Positions 57,746 through 64,000 of a stretch of DNA of 64,000 bases are shown piece after piece. This DNA comes from Nonomuraea maritima. GTDB taxonomy: Bacteria > Actinomycetota > Actinomycetes > Streptosporangiales > Streptosporangiaceae. Where the stretch lies: NCBI RefSeq assembly GCF_900100395.1, contig NZ_FNFB01000036.1, forward strand, positions 1 to 64,000. Reading direction: 5' to 3'. Numbering within the stretch: the first letter of the stretch is position 1; each line of letters starts with the position of its first letter. The translations under genes and the position numbers were made by a program. The notes under the pieces are model-generated. The model was not told the origin of the DNA, searched no databases, and worked only from the letters and a program-made list of their open reading frames with translations.

Positions 57746-58660
57746 GTGAGCAACCTGGAGCGCGACCCGCAGGAGATGCGCTGCGGCGCCGACGCGGGCG
57801 CGGCGAGCGAAGTGCTGGAAGGACGCGAGGTTCCGCTGGGCGGGCCGCGCGCGATGCTGGTGAGCCGGACACTGCCGCACGTGCACCGGCGCATGATCGG
57901 GGCCTGGTGCTTCGTCGACGCCTACGGGCCGGAGCAGGCGGCCATGCGGGTGCCCCCGCACCCGCACACCGGCCTGCAGACGGTGAGCTGGCTGCTGGCC
58001 GGCGAGGTGCTGCACCGCGACAGCCTCGGCAGCGTGCAGCACATCCGTCCGGGTCAGCTCAACCTCATGACGGCCGGGCGCGGCATCTCCCACTCGGAGG
58101 AGTCGCCCGAGGCGATGCTGCACGGGGTGCAGCTGTGGGTGGCGCTGCCCGGCGAGCACCGGGACGTCGATCCGGGGTTCGAGCACCATCCGGCGCTGCC
58201 GGTGCTGTCCGGGACGGGGTTCGAGGCGACCGTGATCATGGGGACGCTGGGCGGCGTGACCTCGCCCGCCACGGCCTACACCCCGCTGGTGGGCGCGCAG
58301 ATCTCGGTGGACGGCGACTGCGAGCTCCCGGTCGATCCCGGCTTCGAGCACGGGGTGCTGCTGCTCGACGGCGAGATCGCCGAGCTGGGCCGGGGGGCGC
58401 TGGTCTACCTGCCGCCGGGGCGTACGGCGATCCGGCTGTCGGGGCGCGGGCGGGTGCTGCTCATCGGCGGCGAGCCGTTCGACGAGCAGATCGTCATGTG
58501 GTGGAACTTCGTCGGCCGCTCGCACGACGACATCGTCGCGTACCGGAAGGAGTGGATGGAGGGTGAGGGCTTCGGCGTCGTCGAGGGCTTCGACGGCGAC
58601 CCGCTGCCCGCCCCCGTCCTGCCCGGCACCCCGCTCAAGCCGCGCGGCCGCTTCCGCTGA
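57746..58660 (+). CDS. Pirin family protein
   Basis: A 304-residue double-cupin pirin. The metal site of the first cupin is in RVPPHPHTGLQTVSWLLAGE and LNLMTAGRGISHSEES. The second cupin is degenerate (GVLLLDGEIAELGRGALVYL). Bacterial pirins include quercetinases and regulators of central metabolism. The GTG at 57746 begins VSNLERDPQEM; the longer frame before it lacks a ribosome site. It follows the metallo-hydrolase gene by 49 bases and could be cotranscribed. Confidence 0.9.
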   Translation: MSNLERDPQEMRCGADAGAASEVLEGREVPLGGPRAMLVSRTLPHVHRRMIGAWCFVDAYGPEQAAMRVPPHPHTGLQTVSWLLAGEVLHRDSLGSVQHIRPGQLNLMTAGRGISHSEESPEAMLHGVQLWVALPGEHRDVDPGFEHHPALPVLSGTGFEATVIMGTLGGVTSPATAYTPLVGAQISVDGDCELPVDPGFEHGVLLLDGEIAELGRGALVYLPPGRTAIRLSGRGRVLLIGGEPFDEQIVMWWNFVGRSHDDIVAYRKEWMEGEGFGVVEGFDGDPLPAPVLPGTPLKPRGRFR

Positions 58661-58706
58661 CCCTGGTACGCCGGTCCGCGACGTACGCGCGGACCGGCGA
58701 CGACGC

Positions 58707-59702
58707 TCAGGCCGTGGCGACGCGGACGACGGTCTTGCCCGCGGCGGGCGCGCCCTGCTGCGCGATCATCCGCGGGACGTCCGCGAAGTCGTGGACGGCA
58801 CCCGTCGGCGTCCTGATCGCGCCGCGCGCGGCCAGGTCGGCCAGGTGCTCCCAGGCGGCGGCCTCGGCCTGCGGGTCGTCCAAGGGGAGCGACAGCACGC
58901 CGACCGCGGTCTGGTTGCGCATGAGCAGCTCCATGGCGTCGAGCTCCACGGGCGCGCCGCTGGCGAGACCCATGACGACGATCCGGCCGCCGCGGGTGAG
59001 GCTCCGCATGGCCGTGGCCGCGATGTCGCCGCCCACCGGGTCGTAGACGACGTCCACGCCGCGGCCGTCCGTGAGCTCGGCGATCCGGGCGGTGAGGTCC
59101 TCGGCGCGGTGGTCGATCCCGTGGTCGGCGCCGTTCCTGAGGCAGAACTCCACCTTCTCCTGGCCGCCCGCGACCGCGATGACGGTCGCGCCGAGCGCCT
59201 TGCCCAGCTGGATGGCCGTCGCGCCGCTGCTGCCTGCCGCGCCGAGGATCAGCAGCGTCTGGCCCGCCTCGACCGGCGCCCGATCGACGAGGCACGTGTA
59301 CGCCGTCCGGAACCCGATCGGGAATCCGGCGGCCTCCTCGTCCGTCATCCCCTCGGGGATGCGGATGGCCGACCCCTCCAGCAGGTACGCGTAGTCGGCG
59401 TAGCCTCCCCAGCCCTCCAGGAACGCGGTGATGCCGGTCACCTGGTCGCCCACGCTGAACCGCGAGCCGGACGGCACCGCGACGACCTCGCCCGCGGCCT
59501 CCTCCCCCAGCCCGAACGGCGGCTCACCGAGCAGCGGGAACTGCCCGGCCGTCATCAGGGCGTCGGGCAGCCCGGCCCCCGCCGCCCGCACCCGGATGAG
59601 CACCTGCCCCGCCGACGGCGCGTCCCAGGTCGTCTCCTGCAGCTCGACGGCCTGCTCCGGCGCGCCGAACCTCACCACCCGCCACGCACGTCCAGTGAAC
59701 AT
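58707..59702 (-). CDS. Quinone oxidoreductase-like MDR protein
   Basis: A 331-residue zinc-free medium-chain dehydrogenase of the NADPH:quinone oxidoreductase group. It lacks structural zinc cysteines. The cofactor site is LLILGAAGSSGATAIQLGKA (the AAxGxxG pattern), with VVYDPVGGDIAATAMR and GGRIVVMGLASG. QOR-type enzymes reduce quinones or enones with NADPH. ATG 59702 with GGGGG some bases upstream is the start. It converges with the pirin gene and diverges from the second MBL gene across a strong cruciform. Confidence 0.88.
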   Translation of the reverse strand: MFTGRAWRVVRFGAPEQAVELQETTWDAPSAGQVLIRVRAAGAGLPDALMTAGQFPLLGEPPFGLGEEAAGEVVAVPSGSRFSVGDQVTGITAFLEGWGGYADYAYLLEGSAIRIPEGMTDEEAAGFPIGFRTAYTCLVDRAPVEAGQTLLILGAAGSSGATAIQLGKALGATVIAVAGGQEKVEFCLRNGADHGIDHRAEDLTARIAELTDGRGVDVVYDPVGGDIAATAMRSLTRGGRIVVMGLASGAPVELDAMELLMRNQTAVGVLSLPLDDPQAEAAAWEHLADLAARGAIRTPTGAVHDFADVPRMIAQQGAPAAGKTVVRVATA

Positions 59703-59772
59703 TTTGCCCCCTTCTCAATACCCCGTTTGTTGCTGTTTGCGTAGATCTAGAGGTACACACTACTGACGTTCA

Positions 59773-59828
59773 GCCGGCCGATCGGCGCGTGCCTGTCCAT
59801 GCCAGGGACAGGCACGCGGCAGGCCGGC
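59773..59828. repeat. Long perfect inverted repeat (cruciform/operator) in a divergent promoter region
   Basis: GCGTGCCTGTCC (59787-59798) and GGACAGGCACGC (59806-59817) form a perfect 12-bp inverted repeat with a 7-base spacer. Outer arms GCCGGCC (59773-59779) and GGCCGGC (59822-59828) can extend the stem across a small internal loop. It is 18 bases before the start of the MBL gene at 59846. It may be the operator of the nearby XRE regulator or a leader hairpin. Confidence 0.6.
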
Positions 59829-59845
59829 CCTCGAATACTGAGCCC

Positions 59846-60748
59846 ATGACAAAGACCGCGACGACCTCAACCCAGGCGCCAGGGTTCGCACGCACCAGCG
59901 TCGGCGCCGTCACGGTGACCACCGTCTACGACGGAGCGCTCCCGATCCTCGCCGCCGACATGCACGGTGAGTCGCCGGAGCGGATCACCGAACTCCTGGC
60001 CGACGGGTTCCTCCCGCCGGAGGGCGACCTTCTGACGGCCGTGAACACCTTCCTCTTCCGGTACGGCGGACGCACCGTGCTGATCGACGCCGGCGCCGGC
60101 ACCTCCCTCGGGCCGGGCACCGGCCATCTGCTGGACAACCTCCGCGCCGCCGGATGCGCGCCGGAACACATCGACGATGTCCTCATCACGCACCTGCACC
60201 CCGACCACGCCTTCGGCCTGGTGACCGCGGACGGGGACGCCGCCTTCCCCTCCGCGACCGTGCACGTGGCCGAGCTCGAGGCGCGGCACTGGCTGGACGA
60301 CGCCGTCGCCGCGAACGCCCGGGGCGTGCAGGCACAGATCCACGGGTGGGCCATGGAGGCCCTGGCGCCGTACCTGGCAACCGGCCGCCTGTCCACCTTC
60401 GTCTTCGGCGAGCAGCCGGTGCCGGGCGTGACCGCGGTCGACCTCCACGGGCACACTCCAGGCCACAGCGGCTTCCTGCTGGAAGGCGACGGGGAGAGCC
60501 TGCTGTTGTGGGGCGACACGATGCACAGCCACACCGTTCAGCTGCGCGCCCCTGACGTCGCGATGGAGATCGACAGCGACCGGTCCGGGGCCCGCTCCGC
60601 CCGGCGACGCGTCCTGGACGAGATCCGGACGCGGGCATGGGTGGTCGGCGGCGCGCATCTTCCCTTCCCCGGCATCGGACGGATCACCTTCCGCGACGGC
60701 GAGGCCCGGTGGGTGCCCGCGCCGTACCGTCCCGTGGAAGACGCATGA
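59846..60748 (+). CDS. MBL-fold metallo-hydrolase (lactonase-like)
   Basis: A 300-residue metallo-beta-lactamase-fold hydrolase of the AHL-lactonase/methyl-parathion-hydrolase group. Metal ligands are in VLITHLHPDHAFGLV (HxHxDH), HGHTPGHSGFLLEG and LLLWGDTMH. The end is AWVVGGAHLPFPGIG. By family it opens lactones or hydrolyses esters; the substrate is unknown. ATG 59846 begins MTKTATTSTQ, with no good ribosome site but a strong inverted repeat upstream. The next regulator gene is nearly or exactly coupled. Confidence 0.87.
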   Translation: MTKTATTSTQAPGFARTSVGAVTVTTVYDGALPILAADMHGESPERITELLADGFLPPEGDLLTAVNTFLFRYGGRTVLIDAGAGTSLGPGTGHLLDNLRAAGCAPEHIDDVLITHLHPDHAFGLVTADGDAAFPSATVHVAELEARHWLDDAVAANARGVQAQIHGWAMEALAPYLATGRLSTFVFGEQPVPGVTAVDLHGHTPGHSGFLLEGDGESLLLWGDTMHSHTVQLRAPDVAMEIDSDRSGARSARRRVLDEIRTRAWVVGGAHLPFPGIGRITFRDGEARWVPAPYRPVEDA

Positions 60749-60816
60749 CCAGCCCGTTCACCTCGGCAGGTCGGGCCGGAGGCGTCCGGTGGGCGGCGAG
60801 GGATGATGGAGGGGTG

Positions 60817-61674
60817 GTGACCGGCAAGTCGTCGTCGGAGGAGCTCGGAGAGTTCCTCCGGGCACGTCGTGCCGCGGTGACCCCGCAGGAGCTCGGCATC
60901 CAGCCCTCCTACGGCGACCGGCGCCGGGTACCCGGCCTCAGGCGCGAGGAGCTCGCCGAGCTGGCCGGGCTCAGCACGACGTACTACACGCGCCTGGAAC
61001 GGGGCGAGAGCCACCAGGTCTCTGACGCGATCCTGGACGCGCTCGCCCGCGCGCTGAGGCTCTCGCCCGACGAGCGAGCGCATCTTCACCGGCTCGCCAG
61101 GGCTCTCCCGCCCGTCCGGGGGACCGGCCACGAGGACCGGGTTCGCGGCCCCATCCGTGATCTGGTCGACAACAGCGCGAGCGCCGCCGTGCTCGTCGGA
61201 CGGCGTACCGACATCCTCGCGGGCAACCCGCTCGGATACGCGCTGTGGGGGCTGACGGGCGACGAGATCGCCGCCGTCGGGACGCCGCAGCCGCCGAACC
61301 AGGCCCGGCGCGTCTTTCTCGACCCGCGCTCTCGCGCGCTGTTCGCCGACTGGGGGCGGCAGGCCGAGGACCTGGTGTCCTACCTGCGGCTGGCCACGGC
61401 GGAGCGGCCGGACGACCTTGCCCTGCACCAGCTCGTCTCGGAGCTGGCCGCCGGCAGTGACGACTTCGCGCGCCTGTGGCGCGCCCACCCGGTGCGCGAC
61501 TGCCTGCACACCGTCCGCCGCTATCAGCACCCCGTCGTCGGCGCGCTCGAGCTGAACGAGGAGATCCTCCGCCTGCCCGACGACCCCGGGCAACGCCTGA
61601 TCATCAGCGCGGCACAGGCGGGCACGCGCTCGGCCGACCGGCTCGCGCTTCTCGGCTCCCTCGCCACCGGTTGA
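60817..61674 (+). CDS. XRE-family regulator with MmyB-like ligand domain
   Basis: A roughly 285-residue regulator. The helix-turn-helix reads LRREELAELAGLSTTYYTRL, ERGESHQVSDAILDALARAL, preceded by LGEFLRARRAAVTPQELGI, the typical start of the MmyB group. The C-terminal MmyB/PAS-like domain begins IRDLVDNSASAAVLVGRRTD, GNPLGYALWG. GTG 60817 follows TGGAGGGG; ATG 60745, overlapping the hydrolase stop, is an alternative. Probably regulates the hydrolase upstream and the NmrA-like gene downstream, perhaps through the inverted repeat at 59773-59828. Confidence 0.86.
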   Translation: MTGKSSSEELGEFLRARRAAVTPQELGIQPSYGDRRRVPGLRREELAELAGLSTTYYTRLERGESHQVSDAILDALARALRLSPDERAHLHRLARALPPVRGTGHEDRVRGPIRDLVDNSASAAVLVGRRTDILAGNPLGYALWGLTGDEIAAVGTPQPPNQARRVFLDPRSRALFADWGRQAEDLVSYLRLATAERPDDLALHQLVSELAAGSDDFARLWRAHPVRDCLHTVRRYQHPVVGALELNEEILRLPDDPGQRLIISAAQAGTRSADRLALLGSLATG

Positions 61675-61710
61675 CCGGCCGGCCCGTACCTTCTCATGCA
61701 AGAGGAACTC

Positions 61711-62592
61711 ATGATCGTCGTCTCATCCGCCACCAGCAACACCGGTTCGGCCGTCGCCGAGGCGCTTCTCGCCGCCGGTGAACAGATCCGGGTGCTGGGC
61801 CGCAGTCTCGACCGCCTGCAGCGGTACGTCGACCGCGGCGCAGAAGCCGCAGTGATCCGCACCGGCGACCCCGGCAGCCTCCGCGAGGCCTTCGCCGGCG
61901 CCCGCGCCGGGTTCGTCATGATGGCGCCCGGCATCATCCCCCGCTGCGACGATTTCGCCGCCCACCAGCGACGCGTCATCAGCGCTCACCAGACAGCACT
62001 CGCCGGCCTCGACGGCCTCACGCGGATCGTCAGCCTGAGCGGATGGGCCGCCAACTACGCCGGCGCCCGTGGCCCGGTGTGGGGGCTGCGCCCGTTCGAA
62101 GAGGCGCTCGACACCCTGGCCGACGTGGAGGTGACCCACCTGCGGGCCGGCTGGTTCATGGAGAACGCGCTGCCGATGATCGAGGAGGTGCGCGCCACCG
62201 GCGTCGCCCGCGGACTCATCCCCGCGGACCTTCCGTTGCCGGCCATCGCGACGGCCGACATCGGGGCCGTCGCCGCCGACCTCCTCACCGGCCGCCGCGA
62301 GGCCCCCACCCGCACGCTCGAACTGCAGGGCCCGCGAGACCTCACCCCCGGTGAGATCACCGCCGCGATCGGCAAGGCCCTCGGACGGCCTGAGGCCCGC
62401 TACGAACAGATCGACGCCGCCACCATGCGCGACGGACTCCTCGCCGCGGGTTTCTCCGCCCACATGGCCGACGGCACCACCGCCATGACCCTCGACGTCG
62501 CCGAACGCCGGATCGTCATGACGCGGTCGCGTGACGCCGACACCGCGACGCCGACGACCTTCGAGGAGTTCCTCGCCCACGTCGCCGGCTGA
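61711..62592 (+). CDS. NmrA-like NAD(P)-binding protein
   Basis: A 293-residue atypical SDR of the NmrA/NAD(P)H azoreductase-like type. The cofactor site is MIVVSSATSNTGSAVAEAL, LRVLGRSLDRL-like region, MMAPGIIP and IVSLSGWAANYAGARG; the C-terminal FEEFLAHVAG is a common ending. I chose ATG 61711 with AGAGGA upstream over ATG 61696. It follows the XRE gene by 36 bases. Members are redox sensors or oxidoreductases for unknown substrates. Confidence 0.86.
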   Translation: MIVVSSATSNTGSAVAEALLAAGEQIRVLGRSLDRLQRYVDRGAEAAVIRTGDPGSLREAFAGARAGFVMMAPGIIPRCDDFAAHQRRVISAHQTALAGLDGLTRIVSLSGWAANYAGARGPVWGLRPFEEALDTLADVEVTHLRAGWFMENALPMIEEVRATGVARGLIPADLPLPAIATADIGAVAADLLTGRREAPTRTLELQGPRDLTPGEITAAIGKALGRPEARYEQIDAATMRDGLLAAGFSAHMADGTTAMTLDVAERRIVMTRSRDADTATPTTFEEFLAHVAG

Positions 62593-62617
62593 CACGGTCC
62601 GCCGGACGGCGGGCGGC

Positions 62618-63619
62618 TCAGTAGACCGAGATGTGCGGGTGGTCGTAGTGGTTGGCCGTGGTGCCGCCGCGGTCGGACATCGGCCGCCACGCGCCCGTCC
62701 TGACGTGCCAGATCCGCTGCCGGTAGATCACGTACATGATGCCGAGCCGTCTGGCGTTCTTGATGGCCCAGGCGGCGATCTCCTCGCCGCGCGCCGGCTC
62801 ATCGCCTGACGGCATCGCGCCGCCGCGGCTCAGCATGAAGTCGCACGCCCGGCCGAGCGGGTGCTCGCCGCCGTCCTGGATCGGCCGATAACACCCGATC
62901 CCGTACGGCACCCCGAACCGGTCGGCGATGAGGTCGCGAACGAGCCGCATCCGCGGCGTGATGTTCTCCGACCCGTCGGGCAGTTCGGGCACCCACGTGC
63001 CGTCGGAGTTCCTGACCCCCGGGGCCGCGTGCAGCAGGTCGATCCGATCCTTGATCTTCTCGATCTGCTGCTCGGCCTTCTTCTTCCGCTCGCCCAGGTC
63101 GTCGACCGTGTCGGCCAGCTCCTCGGCGCGCTCGGTGGCCTCGTCGTTCGCCTTGCGGCGGTCGTCCATGACCTGGGCGTAGCCGTGCACCCTGGCGTCC
63201 TGCACATCGACCAGGTGCTGGACGAGCGCCATGCGGCCGAGCCGCGCCGACGGCTCGTCCTCGCCGGCCAGGAACGTGATCGGGTTCGGCTCGCCGCCGC
63301 CGGTGTACTGGGCGACGGCCATGGCGCGCAGGCTCGTGGAGTGGTGCTCGTACGTCTCCTCGGCGGTGGCCAGCTTCTCGCGCGCCGCCTTCTCCGCCTT
63401 GTCGGCCTCCTGGTGGGCGATGCGGCTCGCGTAGTACTCGGTGATGAGCTTGTCCGAGTCCTTCTGCAGGTCAGCGAGCTCCTTCTTGAGCTGCTTCACC
63501 GTCGGCCGGGGTTCGGCGCGCGCGGGGAGCGCGGCGAACAGGAGCCCGGTGGTCAACACGGGGGTGAGCAGCTTCGCCGGCAGTCCGGACAGCACGGCCC
63601 TGGCCCGCCATACGGCCAC
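62618..63619 (-). CDS. Secreted coiled-coil protein with LAS-type (M15-like) peptidase domain
   Basis: A 333-residue exported protein. The signal peptide (LLTPVLTTGLLFAALPARA) is followed by two coiled-coil segments (VKQLKKELADLQKDSDKLI and ELADTVDDLGERKKKAEQQI), as in RipA/EnvC-like envelope proteins. The C-terminal domain has HPLGRACDF (HxxGxxxD) and HYDHPHISVY (HxH), the zinc ligands of LAS metallopeptidases, so it may cleave peptidoglycan peptides. GTG 63619 with AGGAG upstream gives a normal signal sequence; the frame open to 63697 adds an Arg-rich stretch and is less likely. Stands alone, convergent with the NmrA-like gene. Confidence 0.82.
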   Translation of the reverse strand: MAVWRARAVLSGLPAKLLTPVLTTGLLFAALPARAEPRPTVKQLKKELADLQKDSDKLITEYYASRIAHQEADKAEKAAREKLATAEETYEHHSTSLRAMAVAQYTGGGEPNPITFLAGEDEPSARLGRMALVQHLVDVQDARVHGYAQVMDDRRKANDEATERAEELADTVDDLGERKKKAEQQIEKIKDRIDLLHAAPGVRNSDGTWVPELPDGSENITPRMRLVRDLIADRFGVPYGIGCYRPIQDGGEHPLGRACDFMLSRGGAMPSGDEPARGEEIAAWAIKNARRLGIMYVIYRQRIWHVRTGAWRPMSDRGGTTANHYDHPHISVY

Positions 63620-63732
63620 TCTTCTCCTCACACCGAGCCTCAGGGCATGTTCCGGCCGGGAGGTATCCGGGCTGGGGGCGCCCTCTATCCGGTGCACGAT
63701 AGTAGGGGATCAGACGGCTATGACCGGCAAAT

Positions 63733-64000
63733 TCACGACTTTTCGTTATGACGGCCTTTTCGTACCCTGCGGACCACGATCTGCCGGCCGAGCAGCACCG
63801 AGCCGGGCACGACCGCCAGCCCCAGGAGGCTGGAGCCGAGGCCGAGGCCGAGGTCGGCGTCCAGCAGCCCCCTGCCCTCGCCACTCAGCACAGGAAGGCC
63901 GAGCGACACGCTGACCGACACCGACAGCAGCGGCTCCCGCCGCCGCGCGGACGGCTCGGGCGCGGGGGGCGGCGGCTGCGTGGCGGGCGGCGGCTCCTCA
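63733..64000 (-). CDS. C-terminal tail of a putative membrane protein (partial)
   Basis: The frame is open to the right edge of the window. It reads a Pro-rich linker (EEPPPATQPPPPAPEPSARR), then hydrophobic stretches around LLSVSVSLGLPVLSG and SSLLGLAVVPGSVLLGRQIV, and a basic end VVRRVRKGRHNEKS. This fits a cell-surface or membrane protein with a C-terminal membrane segment and cytoplasmic positive tail. No family can be named from this fragment. Confidence 0.55.
   Translation of the reverse strand, partial: EEPPPATQPPPPAPEPSARRREPLLSVSVSVSLGLPVLSGEGRGLLDADLGLGLGSSLLGLAVVPGSVLLGRQIVVRRVRKGRHNEKS

Overview
The window is 64 kb of very GC-rich actinobacterial chromosome. Evidence for this: GTG and TTG starts are common, stop/start overlaps of the GTGA or ATGA type are frequent, some promoters suggest leaderless transcripts, and the gene content is typical (SpoIIAB-like anti-sigma kinase, MmyB-type XRE regulators, LAL regulator, DUF3152 protein, formylglycine-generating enzyme). 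A Streptosporangiaceae (Nonomuraea-like) host is my inference, not something the sequence proves. No rRNA, complete tRNA, CRISPR array or biosynthetic megasynthase is visible. The only mobile DNA is the 3' end of an IS110-family element at the left edge.

1-10.4 kb: IS110 transposase tail, anti-sigma/serine kinase, Ppx/GppA phosphatase with a small membrane protein, a formylglycine-generating enzyme coupled to a MurG-like glycosyltransferase, two tandem paralogous membrane proteins of unknown function, a decayed MMPL transporter fragment, and an ABC exporter plus DesK/DesR-type two-component system in one operon. 10.4-19.4 kb: a large NACHT-type STAND NTPase, a PrpE-type acyl-CoA synthetase, and a divergent operon of two RlaP-like nucleotidyltransferases followed by a LAL (LuxR-type) ATPase regulator. 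19.4-28.9 kb: housekeeping and accessory single genes (arylamine N-acetyltransferase, GNAT, peptide deformylase, XRE-cupin regulator with a PLP decarboxylase, CBS protein, MmcQ/YjbR protein, methyltransferases, class A beta-lactamase-like hydrolase).

29.0-35.6 kb is an apparently complete and self-contained phosphotransferase operon: DeoR regulator, PfkB-type hexose-phosphate kinase, mannitol-type IIC, IIB and IIA, a zinc-dependent polyol dehydrogenase, HPr and Enzyme I. 35.6-44.1 kb holds a Clp-family AAA+ ATPase with a companion protein, an aldo/keto reductase, an NAD-binding protein, a HAD phosphatase, 6-phosphogluconate dehydrogenase, a thioesterase-like protein and an orphan MazF/PemK-like protein. 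44.1-53.4 kb looks like a glycoside uptake and breakdown locus: GH4 glycosidase and DeoR repressor transcribed left; PfkB kinase, sugar-binding lipoprotein, two permeases and a large secreted PIG-L deacetylase transcribed right. The ATPase subunit is absent, so a shared MsiK-type ATPase elsewhere is likely.

53.6-64 kb: a DUF3152 lipoprotein with a metzincin-like motif, a D-amino-acid-oxidase-like flavoprotein, a TetR regulator with a perfect palindromic operator candidate, two metallo-beta-lactamase-fold hydrolases, a pirin, a quinone-oxidoreductase-like MDR protein, an MmyB-type XRE regulator, an NmrA-like protein, a secreted coiled-coil protein with a LAS-type peptidase motif, and the C-terminal tail of a membrane protein cut by the window edge. 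The most interesting points are the formylglycine-generating enzyme carrying its own CxPSR motif, the NACHT protein, the tandem RlaP operon, the self-sufficient PTS operon and the GH4/PIG-L locus. All functional statements rest on reading motifs by eye; no database search was run.
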